64,000 nucleotides of DNA from Desulfobacula sp964636495 (GTDB taxonomy: Bacteria > Desulfobacterota > Desulfobacteria > Desulfobacterales > Desulfobacteraceae): positions 1 through 64,000 of the forward strand of contig CAZWSL010000011.1 of assembly GCA_964636495.1 (NCBI GenBank), written 5' to 3'. The notes under the pieces were generated by a model that saw nothing but the letters and a program-made list of their open reading frames with translations, was not told the DNA's origin and searched no databases. Shown piece after piece: positions 44,763-53,921 of this stretch (within the stretch, counting starts at the first letter, position 1; the number at the start of each line of letters is the position of its first letter). Made by a program: the position numbers and the translations under genes.

Positions 44763-47058
44763 GATTAACCTTTTTATCATGGACTTGTACGCCCTGTTCT
44801 AACAGTTGTTCCCGGATTTTATCAGCCAGCCTGAAATCCTTTTTCTCCCTTGCATGCTCCCGCTGTTTTATTAACTCTTGAATTTCTCCGGAGTATTGAC
44901 TTTTACTCTGAAAATTAAAAACCTGAAGCACTTTGTCAATATCTTTAAAACAGCCAATTAATTTTTCTGCTCCTCCTGCATCAATTTTATTTTGATTTAT
45001 CAGCCTGTTTATCTTTTTCACATTTGCCAGCAGAAGCGAGATGACACTGGAGATCTTCATATCATCTTCCATGGACTGAATAAAATCCTGCTTGATATCA
45101 TAAACCAGCTGATCGATCTCCCTATATTGTTTTCCTCTCTTCAGGATACTCAAGGTCTGGATGCACTGATTTATCTTATCCAGGGTGTACTGGGCCTGTT
45201 TTAAAGACGACTCTGTTAATATCAATGTTTTTCTATAGTGGTTGGAAATCAGCCAGAATCGTATTGTTTTCAGTTCAAACCCTTTTTCAATCAGTGTATC
45301 AAGGGTTAACTGTTCAATATTTTCAGCGTTTAAAGATCCATCGTACCGGACAGGGTCACAATGCAGCCAGTGCCTGGCAAGCCTCTCCCCTTTTACCGCT
45401 TTTGCAATTGCAACCTCATTTTCATGGTGCGGAAATATCAGCTCTCTTGATCCTGTATGAATATCAAAATTATCTCCAAGATAATGCATGGCAATTGCAG
45501 AACACTGCAGATGGAGTGAAGGACGTACATTTCCCCACCGGGTCTTTATACCGATTCCACGCTTCAGTTCAGAAAGACGTACCCGTTTCAGCAGGGTAAA
45601 ATCCCTGGGATTCCGTTTTTCATAATCATCCAGATCAACAGTAGCTCCGATTTTTATCTTATCCAGATCTGTTTTTGAAAATCTTCCGTATTCAGGAAGG
45701 CTTGAAATATCAAAATAGAGGGAGTGAAGTTTTTCATAGGCATGATTCTTTGAATTCAGGTCACTTGCCAGGGAAATCATCTCGTCAAAATGTTCAGATA
45801 CTTTAGGATAGACATCTGCCTTGCGTATATTTAATTTCTCAAGATCCTGCTTGAAAAGATCTAAATATTTCTGTGTGAAACTGGAGTGCTCCATACCTGC
45901 ATCCAGAGAACCCTGCAAAGTTTTATCATCATAGTCAGTAATATTAACCACATGGTGAACATCAATATTGTGATACTCGATATACCGTATGAGCAGGTCT
46001 GTAAAAGCATATCTTCTGAATTCTCCAATATTCAACCGTTTATGAACAGTAGGCCCACAGGTATAAATGGAAACTTTCTCCTTTTCAACAGGCTCAAACT
46101 GCTCCCTGGTTTTTGAAAATATATTGTAAAGAGAGAGAGAAATATGGTTTTCAACTGAAAATAGAGTTGTGGAGAGATAGCGCTCTCCACTGTCAGGGAA
46201 GATAACAACGATGCATCCGTTTTTAATTTTCCTGTTTTGACTTTTCCGGGCCTGCTCAACAGCAGCAGCCATGGCAGCACCACTGCTCATCCCTACGAAA
46301 AGGCCCTCTTCCCTTGCAAGCCTGCGTGCAAAGTCAAATGCTGTATCATCATCAATATTGAGTTTCCCATCAAGGCGGTTTTTCTCCATGATTTCAGGTG
46401 TGTAGGATTCCTTCATATTTTTCAGACCCTGAATCTTATGTCCAAGATATGGTTCGGCACAGATAACCTCAATATCCTTATTATACTCTTTTAAATACCT
46501 TGAAACCCCCATAAGAGTGCCACTTGTACCAATTGTTGCAACAAAACAGGAGACCCTGCCGCCGGTCTGTCTGACTATTTCAGGAGCGGTAGTCTGGTAG
46601 TGCGCTTTCCAGTTTGCCTCATTATTATATTGATCAGTTAAAAAATATTTATCAGGATTTTCCCTTACAAGCCGGTATGCCTCTTCTATGGCTCCATCTG
46701 ATCCAAGATGTTTTGGTGTCAAAATGATCTGGGCACCCCTTGCCCTTAATATATTTATTCTCTCCTGGCTGGCATTTTCAGCCATGGTAAGTGCCAGCTT
46801 ATAACCTTTTACCGCACAGATCATGGCAAGCCCTATTCCGGTGTTTCCACTGGTTGCTTCAATAACTATTTTATCTCTGGTCAGCTCCCCGCTCTTTTCT
46901 GCCTCTTCAATCATATAGAGAGCAGCTCTGTCTTTAACAGAACCGCCTGGATTCATATATTCAAGTTTGGCAAAAATTTTCACCCCTTTTACAGGGTTTA
47001 AATTTTTTATTTCAACAATGGGCGTATTTCCTATGGAATCAATAATTGAAAACGTCAT
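44752..47058 (-). CDS. cysteine synthase fused to a degenerate cysteinyl-tRNA synthetase
   Basis: The 768-residue protein has two parts. Residues 1-303 form a complete O-acetylserine sulfhydrylase: PLP lysine K42 (GSVKDR), ATSGNTGIG, and SSGAAMAAA. Residues 308-762 align end to end with cysteinyl-tRNA synthetase. The four zinc ligands are kept (C334, C519, H544, E548), but HIGH reads NIGE (343-346) and the KMSKS region reads GSLNAE (574-579). Both ATP-binding signatures are gone, so tRNA charging is improbable. It may bind cysteine through zinc without adenylating it. An 11-base overlap couples it to the next gene. A normal cysS would have to exist elsewhere. Confidence 0.85.
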   Translation of the reverse strand: MTFSIIDSIGNTPIVEIKNLNPVKGVKIFAKLEYMNPGGSVKDRAALYMIEEAEKSGELTRDKIVIEATSGNTGIGLAMICAVKGYKLALTMAENASQERINILRARGAQIILTPKHLGSDGAIEEAYRLVRENPDKYFLTDQYNNEANWKAHYQTTAPEIVRQTGGRVSCFVATIGTSGTLMGVSRYLKEYNKDIEVICAEPYLGHKIQGLKNMKESYTPEIMEKNRLDGKLNIDDDTAFDFARRLAREEGLFVGMSSGAAMAAAVEQARKSQNRKIKNGCIVVIFPDSGERYLSTTLFSVENHISLSLYNIFSKTREQFEPVEKEKVSIYTCGPTVHKRLNIGEFRRYAFTDLLIRYIEYHNIDVHHVVNITDYDDKTLQGSLDAGMEHSSFTQKYLDLFKQDLEKLNIRKADVYPKVSEHFDEMISLASDLNSKNHAYEKLHSLYFDISSLPEYGRFSKTDLDKIKIGATVDLDDYEKRNPRDFTLLKRVRLSELKRGIGIKTRWGNVRPSLHLQCSAIAMHYLGDNFDIHTGSRELIFPHHENEVAIAKAVKGERLARHWLHCDPVRYDGSLNAENIEQLTLDTLIEKGFELKTIRFWLISNHYRKTLILTESSLKQAQYTLDKINQCIQTLSILKRGKQYREIDQLVYDIKQDFIQSMEDDMKISSVISLLLANVKKINRLINQNKIDAGGAEKLIGCFKDIDKVLQVFNFQSKSQYSGEIQELIKQREHAREKKDFRLADKIREQLLEQGVQVHDKKVNHES

Positions 47059-47182
47059 ATCATATTTTTCTCATTGCCATTAAAAAGCTGTTAATCACCC
47101 TTGAACCTGCCTCTATCATAAAAAAGGCTGACCACCCCAGATTTGACATTAAGCAGATATCAAGTAAAAAACAATCCAGATC

Positions 47183-47212
47183 TTGACTTTTAGCCTAAAA
47201 AAGTGCTTTATA
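47183..47212 (+). promoter_or_regulatory. candidate sigma-70 promoter of lptD
   Basis: TTGACT (47183-47188) and TTTATA (47207-47212) are separated by 18 bases and lie about 74 bases before the lptD ATG. The gap between the divergent cysK-cysS and lptD genes is 227 bases. The match is partial, particularly in the -10 box. Confidence 0.4.
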
Positions 47213-47285
47213 CAATAATTTTAATTGATACGCAATTTTTCAGGGAACCAGTTGGACAGCGACAAAAACAGCTGACTTAAAAACT

Positions 47286-49508
47286 ATGCTTAATTTGTTA
47301 AAACAAAACTATCTGCCTCTATTCATTATACTCTGTTTTTATTACACGCTGATTTTATCAGGAAATCCTGTATCGGCAAGTCCGGTTCCTGAAAATCCTG
47401 AAGAGATTTCATGGCATATTTCTGCTATGAAAGTAACCTTTGATAAAAAAAGAAATCTCTATATTGCTCAGGAGAGTGTCGTGATTACCGGAGGCAGAAT
47501 CCGACTTGAAGCAGATTATATTGAATTTTCCAATGACACCAAGGATGCAGCTGCCAGAGGCAATGTTATTCTGATCTCCGGAGAGGATTCCATCTCTTGT
47601 AACGCCATGACCCTGAACCTTGAAACCCAGACCGGCGTTATTGATAAGGGTACCATTTTCATGGAGAAAAATCATTTTTATATCAGAGGCGAGGATATAA
47701 AAAAGAGAGGACCATCAACCTACAGTGCAAAAACGGGTTCTGTTACATCCTGTAAAGGTGATTCTCCTGACTGGAAGATTACTGGAGAGAATATAAACGT
47801 TACGGTTCAAGGCTATGGAAGTGCAGCAAACACCATTCTATGGGCAAAGCAACTCCCTGCTTTTTATACTCCATATCTTATATTTCCTGTAAAAACACAA
47901 CGGCAGACAGGTCTTTTATTCCCACGGATCACCACTTCGGAAAGAAAAGGTATTGAGCTTGAACAGCCCCTTTTTATAGCCATTTCAAAAAATGCTGATG
48001 CAAGTATCTATACAGACTATATGTCGGAAAGGGGCGTAAAGCTTGGAACAGAATTCCGATATATTTTAAATAGCCGGACAAAAGGGTCGGTTTATTTTGA
48101 TTTTCTGGAAGATCAAAAAAATGATGATGGCACAGACCAGACAGAAAACTACAGTTTCTCTTCCACTCCCCGCAGAACAAACCAGGATCGTTTCTGGTTC
48201 AGAATGAAACATAATCAGGAACTGCCTGAAGGGTTTGATATAAAGCTTGATATTGATGTGGTAAGTGATGAAGATTATCTCCATGAGTTTAAAAGCGGGT
48301 TTACAGGATACAACCAGACCAAAGCGTATTTTGAGAATGAATTTGGCAGAAGCATAGATGAATATGACGACCACATCAGAAAAAACTGGTTCAATATCAG
48401 TAAATCATGGTCCAGTTATCTGTTCAATGCTGAAGTATTATGGTATGACAACATCCGTTCAAGGCAGCAGGATGAAGAAGACACGACACTGCAGACACTT
48501 CCGGCTCTTGAGTTTGATGCGGCAAAACAGCAGATAGCCGCTTCAGGACTCTTTTACTCCCTTGACAGTGAATTCCGCTCTTTCTACAGAGAGGATACAA
48601 CAGATGCGCTTGTAACCGGACAGCGGACAGATATTTATCCTAAGATTTACCTTCCCATAAAGCTTGGTAATACCTTTTATTTTGAGCCGTCAGTAGGTGG
48701 CAGACAAACCATGTGGTTCACCACTGATTTTACAGATATCAACGGCAGCTCAGATAACTTCAGAACAAGGGAGATCTATGACATAGGCGCAGCCCTGTCA
48801 ACAAAGCTCAACAAAATATTTACCCCTGATAGTGATTCTAGCACGAACATCCTGCATGAAGTAATCCCAAGACTTGAATATGAATTCACACCGGATATTC
48901 TGCAGGAGGATCTGCCTTACTTTGATACGCTTGACCGGGTAGAGGGAAAAAACCAGGTTACCTGGTCTTTGACCAACTATTTTATTTCAAGAAAATCAAC
49001 TATATCTGATGAAGGAAAAGAGAGAATAGCCTATGATGATTTAGCTTATTTTAAACTTTATCAGACCTGGGACATCAAAAAAGAGCAGGAAAATGAATCT
49101 GAACCTTTTTCTGATATTTTTCTTGATATGGAATTGAACCCCTGGAATTTTTTACACCTTGATCTTGATCTTGCCTGGTCACCGTATGATAACCACTTTA
49201 ACACTTTAAATATTGGAAACACCCTTAAAAACAAAAAAGGAGATTCCATAAGGAGTGAATACAGGTATCTGACCGGTCAGTCTGAATCCCTCTACTCAGA
49301 AATCAACTTGAATATCACAGATGAACTGAGCAGCTTTTGCTCCATTGAACACAACCTGAAGGAGAAAAAAAGTGTGGAGACCAGGGCTGGATTGACCTTA
49401 AAAAAGTCATGTTGGACACTTGACCTCTATTTTTCTCAATCTCCAGACGAAACAACTGTTTCTTTTCTTATAAACCTCCATGGCATAGGAGAATTCGGTA
49501 CAAAATGA
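47286..49508 (+). CDS. lptD: LPS assembly outer-membrane protein LptD
   Basis: LptD is the outer-membrane barrel that inserts LPS into the outer leaflet. The 740-residue protein begins with a signal sequence (residues 1-31), then an OstA/LptA-like jellyroll (residues 42-160) that ends in SCKGDSPDWKI, a family cysteine motif, and a C-terminal beta-barrel of alternating hydrophobic strands with many aromatic residues. Length agrees with E. coli LptD (784). Cysteines near the C terminus could pair with the N-terminal one. Its stop overlaps the ATG of the NusG-like gene (ATGA). Confidence 0.88.
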   Translation: MLNLLKQNYLPLFIILCFYYTLILSGNPVSASPVPENPEEISWHISAMKVTFDKKRNLYIAQESVVITGGRIRLEADYIEFSNDTKDAAARGNVILISGEDSISCNAMTLNLETQTGVIDKGTIFMEKNHFYIRGEDIKKRGPSTYSAKTGSVTSCKGDSPDWKITGENINVTVQGYGSAANTILWAKQLPAFYTPYLIFPVKTQRQTGLLFPRITTSERKGIELEQPLFIAISKNADASIYTDYMSERGVKLGTEFRYILNSRTKGSVYFDFLEDQKNDDGTDQTENYSFSSTPRRTNQDRFWFRMKHNQELPEGFDIKLDIDVVSDEDYLHEFKSGFTGYNQTKAYFENEFGRSIDEYDDHIRKNWFNISKSWSSYLFNAEVLWYDNIRSRQQDEEDTTLQTLPALEFDAAKQQIAASGLFYSLDSEFRSFYREDTTDALVTGQRTDIYPKIYLPIKLGNTFYFEPSVGGRQTMWFTTDFTDINGSSDNFRTREIYDIGAALSTKLNKIFTPDSDSSTNILHEVIPRLEYEFTPDILQEDLPYFDTLDRVEGKNQVTWSLTNYFISRKSTISDEGKERIAYDDLAYFKLYQTWDIKKEQENESEPFSDIFLDMELNPWNFLHLDLDLAWSPYDNHFNTLNIGNTLKNKKGDSIRSEYRYLTGQSESLYSEINLNITDELSSFCSIEHNLKEKKSVETRAGLTLKKSCWTLDLYFSQSPDETTVSFLINLHGIGEFGTK

Positions 49509-50029
49509 TGAATGAATTACACTGGTTCGCACTTTTGACAAAAAGTAATTTTGAACAAACAGTGTTCGATAAAATAGTTAAGAAAAATATTGAAGCGTTT
49601 CTCCCGAAAACAAAGAGAAAAAGCCGAAGAAAAGATAGAAGTCTGATGATAGATGTTCCTCTTTTCCCTGGCTATATTTTTGTACAGTCAAGTTTTGAAG
49701 CATATGACCACCTGAAAATTCTGAAAACCGTCGGTGCAGTCAGACTGCTCGGCAACAAGTCAAAACCGGTACCTGTATCGCCATCCCAGATAGAATCCCT
49801 TAAAATTCTCACAAGCACTGACCTGGATATAACCACGGGATTTAACAGCTGCATGAAAAAAGGAGATCCGGTTATGATTCTTGAAGGGCCCATGGCAGGT
49901 GTCAAAGGAGAATTTATCAGGTATAAGGGGAAAGAGAGTGTCATCATTAAAATTGATCTTCTCGGCCAGTATGCAGGGACTGAAATTTCAAGAGACAGTG
50001 TTGAGAAAATTTCTAAAGTGTTAGTATAA
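49505..50029 (+). CDS. specialised NusG paralogue (UpxY/LoaP/RfaH-like antiterminator)
   Basis: The 174-residue protein has an N-terminal NGN domain (LHWFALLTKSNFEQTVFDKI, then VPLFPGYIFVQ, VGAVRLLG) and a C-terminal KOW domain (KKGDPVMILEGPMAGVKGEF). It is a NusG paralogue of the UpxY/LoaP/RfaH kind, which promote transcription of long polysaccharide operons. It overlaps lptD by 4 bases, so it is translated with it. No long polysaccharide cluster follows in the window, and its target is unknown. The essential nusG, normally in a secE-rplK context, is presumably elsewhere. Confidence 0.83.
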   Translation: MMNELHWFALLTKSNFEQTVFDKIVKKNIEAFLPKTKRKSRRKDRSLMIDVPLFPGYIFVQSSFEAYDHLKILKTVGAVRLLGNKSKPVPVSPSQIESLKILTSTDLDITTGFNSCMKKGDPVMILEGPMAGVKGEFIRYKGKESVIIKIDLLGQYAGTEISRDSVEKISKVLV

Positions 50030-50185
50030 CTGCTTGACTTTTTATTGAATTATAATTAAAACCAAATTAAAAATTACAGACTGTCTTATCCGCTTTTATC
50101 CGCTGACTTCAGGTTAAAAGCAATCAGCTCAGTAATAGAGGTTGAAAATAGAGATGATAGTGTCTTAAGGATACAAAGAGGAAAT

Positions 50186-50461
50186 ATGAATAAACTAGAA
50201 TTGATTTCAACATTAAAAGAGAGAACAGACCTGACAAAATCCGAAGCTGCCGAGATCATTAAAATTTTTTTTGATTCCCTTGCTGATTCATTTACAAAAG
50301 GTGAACGTGTAGAGATTAGAGGCTTTTGCAGTTTTCACATAAAAAATTACAAAAGTTATACAGGACGTAATCCAAAAACCGGACAAAAAGTGACTATTCC
50401 GCCTAAACGTCTCCCGTTTTTTAAATGTGGAAAAGATTTAAAGGAGCGGGTGGATTATTAA
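50186..50461 (+). CDS. HU/IHF family DNA-binding protein
   Basis: The 91-residue protein matches the HU/IHF fold: an N-terminal helical pair (MNKLELISTLKERTDLTKSEAAEIIKIFF segment), then the beta arm with VEIRGFCSFHIKNYKSYTGRNPKTGQ and the closing IPPKRLPFFKCGKDLKERV helix. Dimers bend DNA as architectural factors. It is IHF-like in its arm sequence. It lies in the lptD-to-metG gene set, 31 bases before holB. Confidence 0.9.
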   Translation: MNKLELISTLKERTDLTKSEAAEIIKIFFDSLADSFTKGERVEIRGFCSFHIKNYKSYTGRNPKTGQKVTIPPKRLPFFKCGKDLKERVDY

Positions 50462-50491
50462 CCTCAGGTTTTTATCACACCATAACTTATT

Positions 50492-51535
50492 TTGATGATG
50501 CCTGATTTTGACTGGAAAAAACACCAAACCCAGGCCTTTCTCGAGTTAACACACATAATCCATACCCGGCAGGTTCCCAATGCACTTCTCTTTCATGGAA
50601 ATGAGAACAGCAAAAGAAAAAAGGCCGCTTTTTTTCTTGCAAAAGGTTGTAATTGTTTAAAAAACAGTAAAACTGCATGTAACAATTGCACTTCATGCCA
50701 TAAAATAGATGCCAGCAGCCACCCTGATATCCTGCTCATAGATCTGGAAAAAGAGAAAAAATCAATTTCCATATCTCAAATCCGTGATACCGGATTGGCA
50801 ATTACATCAAAGCCCAATGAGGCAAAATGGAGAATGGTATTGATTTTAAATGCAGACAGGATGAATCCTCAGGCCCAGAATGCCTTATTGAAAATGGTTG
50901 AAGAGCCGCCTGAAAAAACATTTTTTATCCTGATTGCTGAAAAAATAAATCTGCTTTTACCAACAATTATTTCCAGATGCAGAAAAATAAGATTCAGGTC
51001 CTTGTCTGACAGGCATATTGAACACTGTTTGACTGCTGATTTCAAGGTCAATACCCATATGGCACATATTGTCTCCAGGACGGCTGACTGTAACCTTAAA
51101 AAGGCATTGATGTATCTTAACCTGGATTTTGATGATCGTCATGACGGCATTGACTGGGTTAGAAGGAGAAAAACGCTTATTCAAGCCCTTTCAGATATAC
51201 TGCTGGCTGGTGCTGGAACCAGCCTGTCAAAGGGATTGATTCTATCACAGAAAATCAGCCTTGATTCAGACCGTTTTGATGACACCATGGCAGTCATGAA
51301 AACTTTTTTCAGGGATTTAATGATTTTCCAGCATGGGAGAGATCAGATAGTCAATCTTGATTTTTTAAACACTATTAAAGATATCACGCTTGCGGTAAAA
51401 TCAGTTTTTTTTCCTGAGTGGCTGGAGAACCTGTTTGAAACTGAAAAAAGGATTGCATCAAATACAACTCCCAGATTAGTATTGGATAAATTTTTTCTTA
51501 ATATTGCCAGAACAAAAATGAGTGAAAATATATGA
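50492..51535 (+). CDS. holB: DNA polymerase III delta' subunit
   Basis: HolB is a clamp-loader subunit. The 347-residue protein shows PNALLFHGNENSKRKKAAFFLAKG (a degenerate P-loop region, as expected for the non-ATPase delta'), a zinc-module CNNCTSCHKIDASSHPD, and the downstream NALLKMVEEPPEKTFFILI and SRCRKIRF sensor segments. Two adjacent ATGs (50492, 50495) are possible starts. It overlaps ricT by 4 bases (ATGA). This order, holB-ricT-metG, is common in bacteria. Confidence 0.88.
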   Translation: MMMPDFDWKKHQTQAFLELTHIIHTRQVPNALLFHGNENSKRKKAAFFLAKGCNCLKNSKTACNNCTSCHKIDASSHPDILLIDLEKEKKSISISQIRDTGLAITSKPNEAKWRMVLILNADRMNPQAQNALLKMVEEPPEKTFFILIAEKINLLLPTIISRCRKIRFRSLSDRHIEHCLTADFKVNTHMAHIVSRTADCNLKKALMYLNLDFDDRHDGIDWVRRRKTLIQALSDILLAGAGTSLSKGLILSQKISLDSDRFDDTMAVMKTFFRDLMIFQHGRDQIVNLDFLNTIKDITLAVKSVFFPEWLENLFETEKRIASNTTPRLVLDKFFLNIARTKMSENI

Positions 51536-52317
51536 TTAAAATTGCCGGTATAAAATTTAAAAATGCAGGAAAAATATATGATTTTAAAAGTGATGCCTTT
51601 GTCTTAAAACAGGGTGACCATGTAATTGTAGAGACCGAACACGGCCTTGGATTTGGTACAATTGCCGTTCCCCCGACAGAAATTAAAAAGAGTGAAAAAA
51701 AATTAAAACATATTTTGCGAGTTGCAACAAAGGACGATTATCTCAAAAGAGAGGAGATTAAAAAACTTGAAAAAAAAGCCCACTCTTTTTGTATCCAGTC
51801 AATCAATAAATTAAATCTTCTCATGAATCTGTTCAATGTTGAGTGTACTTTTGATAAAAACAAGCTTACGTTTTTTTATACGGCTGATGGCAGAATTGAT
51901 TTCAGGGAATTGATAAAACTTCTGGTAAAAGAGTTTAATATAAGAATTGAGATGCGGCAGGTGGGAATACGCAATCTGTCCAAACATTGCGGAGGGATTG
52001 GAAAATGTGGAAGAGAACTCTGCTGCTGCTCTTTTATGCATACCTTTGAACCTGTTTCCATAAAAATGGTCAAAGAACAGGGGTTATCACTTAACCCTAC
52101 AAAAATTTCCGGGGTTTGCGGCAGACTGATGTGCTGCCTGACCTTTGAAAACAAAACCTATAAAAGTATTAAACGCTCAATGCCCAGACTTGGAAAAACC
52201 ATAACGGTTAAAGAAGGCAGAGGTAAAGTAATCAGACAGAACGTGCTAAAGCAGAGTGTGACTATTCGTCTGGATGATAAAACAGAGACAGAAAAAGCAG
52301 TTAAAGATATTAAATAA
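51532..52317 (+). CDS. ricT: PSP1/RicT family protein
   Basis: The 261-residue protein has the PSP1 C-terminal domain with cysteine motifs CGGIGKCGRELCCCSF and GVCGRLMCCLTFE, which bind Fe-S clusters in the RicAFT (YaaT) complex. In Bacillus this complex promotes mRNA processing and sporulation; in Gram-negatives the role is less known. It sits between holB and metG, 23 bases before the latter. The family call is confident, the cellular role not. Confidence 0.88.
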   Translation: MIKIAGIKFKNAGKIYDFKSDAFVLKQGDHVIVETEHGLGFGTIAVPPTEIKKSEKKLKHILRVATKDDYLKREEIKKLEKKAHSFCIQSINKLNLLMNLFNVECTFDKNKLTFFYTADGRIDFRELIKLLVKEFNIRIEMRQVGIRNLSKHCGGIGKCGRELCCCSFMHTFEPVSIKMVKEQGLSLNPTKISGVCGRLMCCLTFENKTYKSIKRSMPRLGKTITVKEGRGKVIRQNVLKQSVTIRLDDKTETEKAVKDIK

Positions 52318-52340
52318 CAAATTTAAATAGCTGAGGAAGC

Positions 52341-53906
52341 ATGAAAAACAGAGACAGAAAAAAACAGTTTTTTTCAACTCCCATTTATTATGTCAATGCA
52401 AAGCCCCATCTCGGGCATGCATACACATCCATTGCAGCTGATGTTGCAACACGGTTCAAGCAGATGGAAAAATATGATACGTTTCTATGCACGGGTACAG
52501 ATGAACATGGAGATAAAATTGTTCTGGCTGCCGAGAAACAGGAAAAAACGCCAAAAGAATACACAAACATCATCAGTCGCCTTTTTCAAAACCTGCTGCC
52601 TTTGTTAAATGTGAAAAACGACTACTTCATAAGAACAACCGATTCTGATCATATTCAAGTAGTAAAAGAGGTCCTTTCAAAAATATATGACTCAGGCGAT
52701 ATCTATTTCTCAAGCTATGAAGGGCTTTACTGTTTTGGATGCGAAAGATTTTACCAGGAGAGAGAACTTGTTGACGGCAAATGCCCGGACCATGATACAA
52801 CACCGGAAGTCATAAAAGAGTCCAACTATTTTTTCAAAATGAGCAAGTATCAGGACTGGCTCATAAACCACATAAAAACAAACCAAGGTTTTATTCAGCC
52901 GGACCAGTACAAAAATGAAATTTTATCCTTTTTAAAAGAGCCTCTGGAAGATCTCTGTATTTCCAGGCCCAAAACCAGGCTGCAATGGGGAATTACCCTT
53001 CCGTTTGATAAAGATTATGTAACCTATGTATGGTTTGATGCACTTGTAAATTATATTTCAGCCCTTGGATATCCCGATGGAGCGCTTTTTAAGAAATTCT
53101 GGCCAACTGCACGCCATTTTGTGGCTAAAGATATTATCAAACCCCATGGAATTTACTGGCCCATTATGCTCAAAGCAGCTGGCATTGAAATTTATAATGG
53201 TTTAAATGTCCATGGATTCTGGAATGTTAAAGGCAGTAAAATGTCAAAAAGTATTGGCAATGTCACAGATCCTTTAGAAGTAATAGAAAATTTCGGACTG
53301 GATCAGTTCAGATATTTTATTATGCGGGAAATGGTTTTTGGCCTGGACGCCAATTTTACACAGGAGAACCTTGTATCAAGAATAAACTCTGATCTTGCCA
53401 ATGATCTTGGTAATCTTTTTTCAAGAGTTCTTTCAATGCAAAACAGATATTTTAACGGTAAGGTTAAAGTGGCAGATGCCATAATTGAAAAAAAGAAAGA
53501 CCTTGCCCTGGACGTCCATGCTCAATCAGCCATTGATGGATTCTCAAAACAGATGTCTCAGTATGCCTTCAGCAAGGCAATGGAGAAAGTATGGAAATTT
53601 ATAGGCGTAATGAACAAATATATAGATTACAATGCACCATGGACCCTTGCAAAGGATGAATCATGCAAAGATGAACTTGCAACTGTATTATATAATTTAA
53701 TTGAAGGCTTAAGAGTTGTTGCATGCCTGATTTATCCTGTCATGCCCCAAACATCCTTAAAAATGCTGAAAACCCTCTGCCTGAAAAATGAGGAAAAAGA
53801 GTTTTACACTCTGGATGAAATATCGTTATGGGGACAGATTAAAGAAGATACCATAATTGAAAAACCTGATATTCTATTTCCCAGGATTGATACAGGTAAA
53901 AAATAA
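52341..53906 (+). CDS. metG: methionyl-tRNA synthetase
   Basis: MetG charges tRNA-Met. The 521-residue class I synthetase carries HIGH as HLGH (residues 23-26, in AKPHLGHAY), KMSKS intact in GSKMSKSIGN (about 304), and a single zinc knuckle (CFGC and CPDH). The C-terminal dimerisation/tRNA-binding domain found in E. coli MetG is missing, as in many short forms. It is a useful contrast with the CysS-like fusion nearby, whose HIGH and KMSKS are degraded. It follows ricT and precedes a penicillin-binding protein gene by 15 bases. Confidence 0.95.
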   Translation: MKNRDRKKQFFSTPIYYVNAKPHLGHAYTSIAADVATRFKQMEKYDTFLCTGTDEHGDKIVLAAEKQEKTPKEYTNIISRLFQNLLPLLNVKNDYFIRTTDSDHIQVVKEVLSKIYDSGDIYFSSYEGLYCFGCERFYQERELVDGKCPDHDTTPEVIKESNYFFKMSKYQDWLINHIKTNQGFIQPDQYKNEILSFLKEPLEDLCISRPKTRLQWGITLPFDKDYVTYVWFDALVNYISALGYPDGALFKKFWPTARHFVAKDIIKPHGIYWPIMLKAAGIEIYNGLNVHGFWNVKGSKMSKSIGNVTDPLEVIENFGLDQFRYFIMREMVFGLDANFTQENLVSRINSDLANDLGNLFSRVLSMQNRYFNGKVKVADAIIEKKKDLALDVHAQSAIDGFSKQMSQYAFSKAMEKVWKFIGVMNKYIDYNAPWTLAKDESCKDELATVLYNLIEGLRVVACLIYPVMPQTSLKMLKTLCLKNEEKEFYTLDEISLWGQIKEDTIIEKPDILFPRIDTGKK

Positions 53907-53921
53907 AAATCAGGTGCTGCT

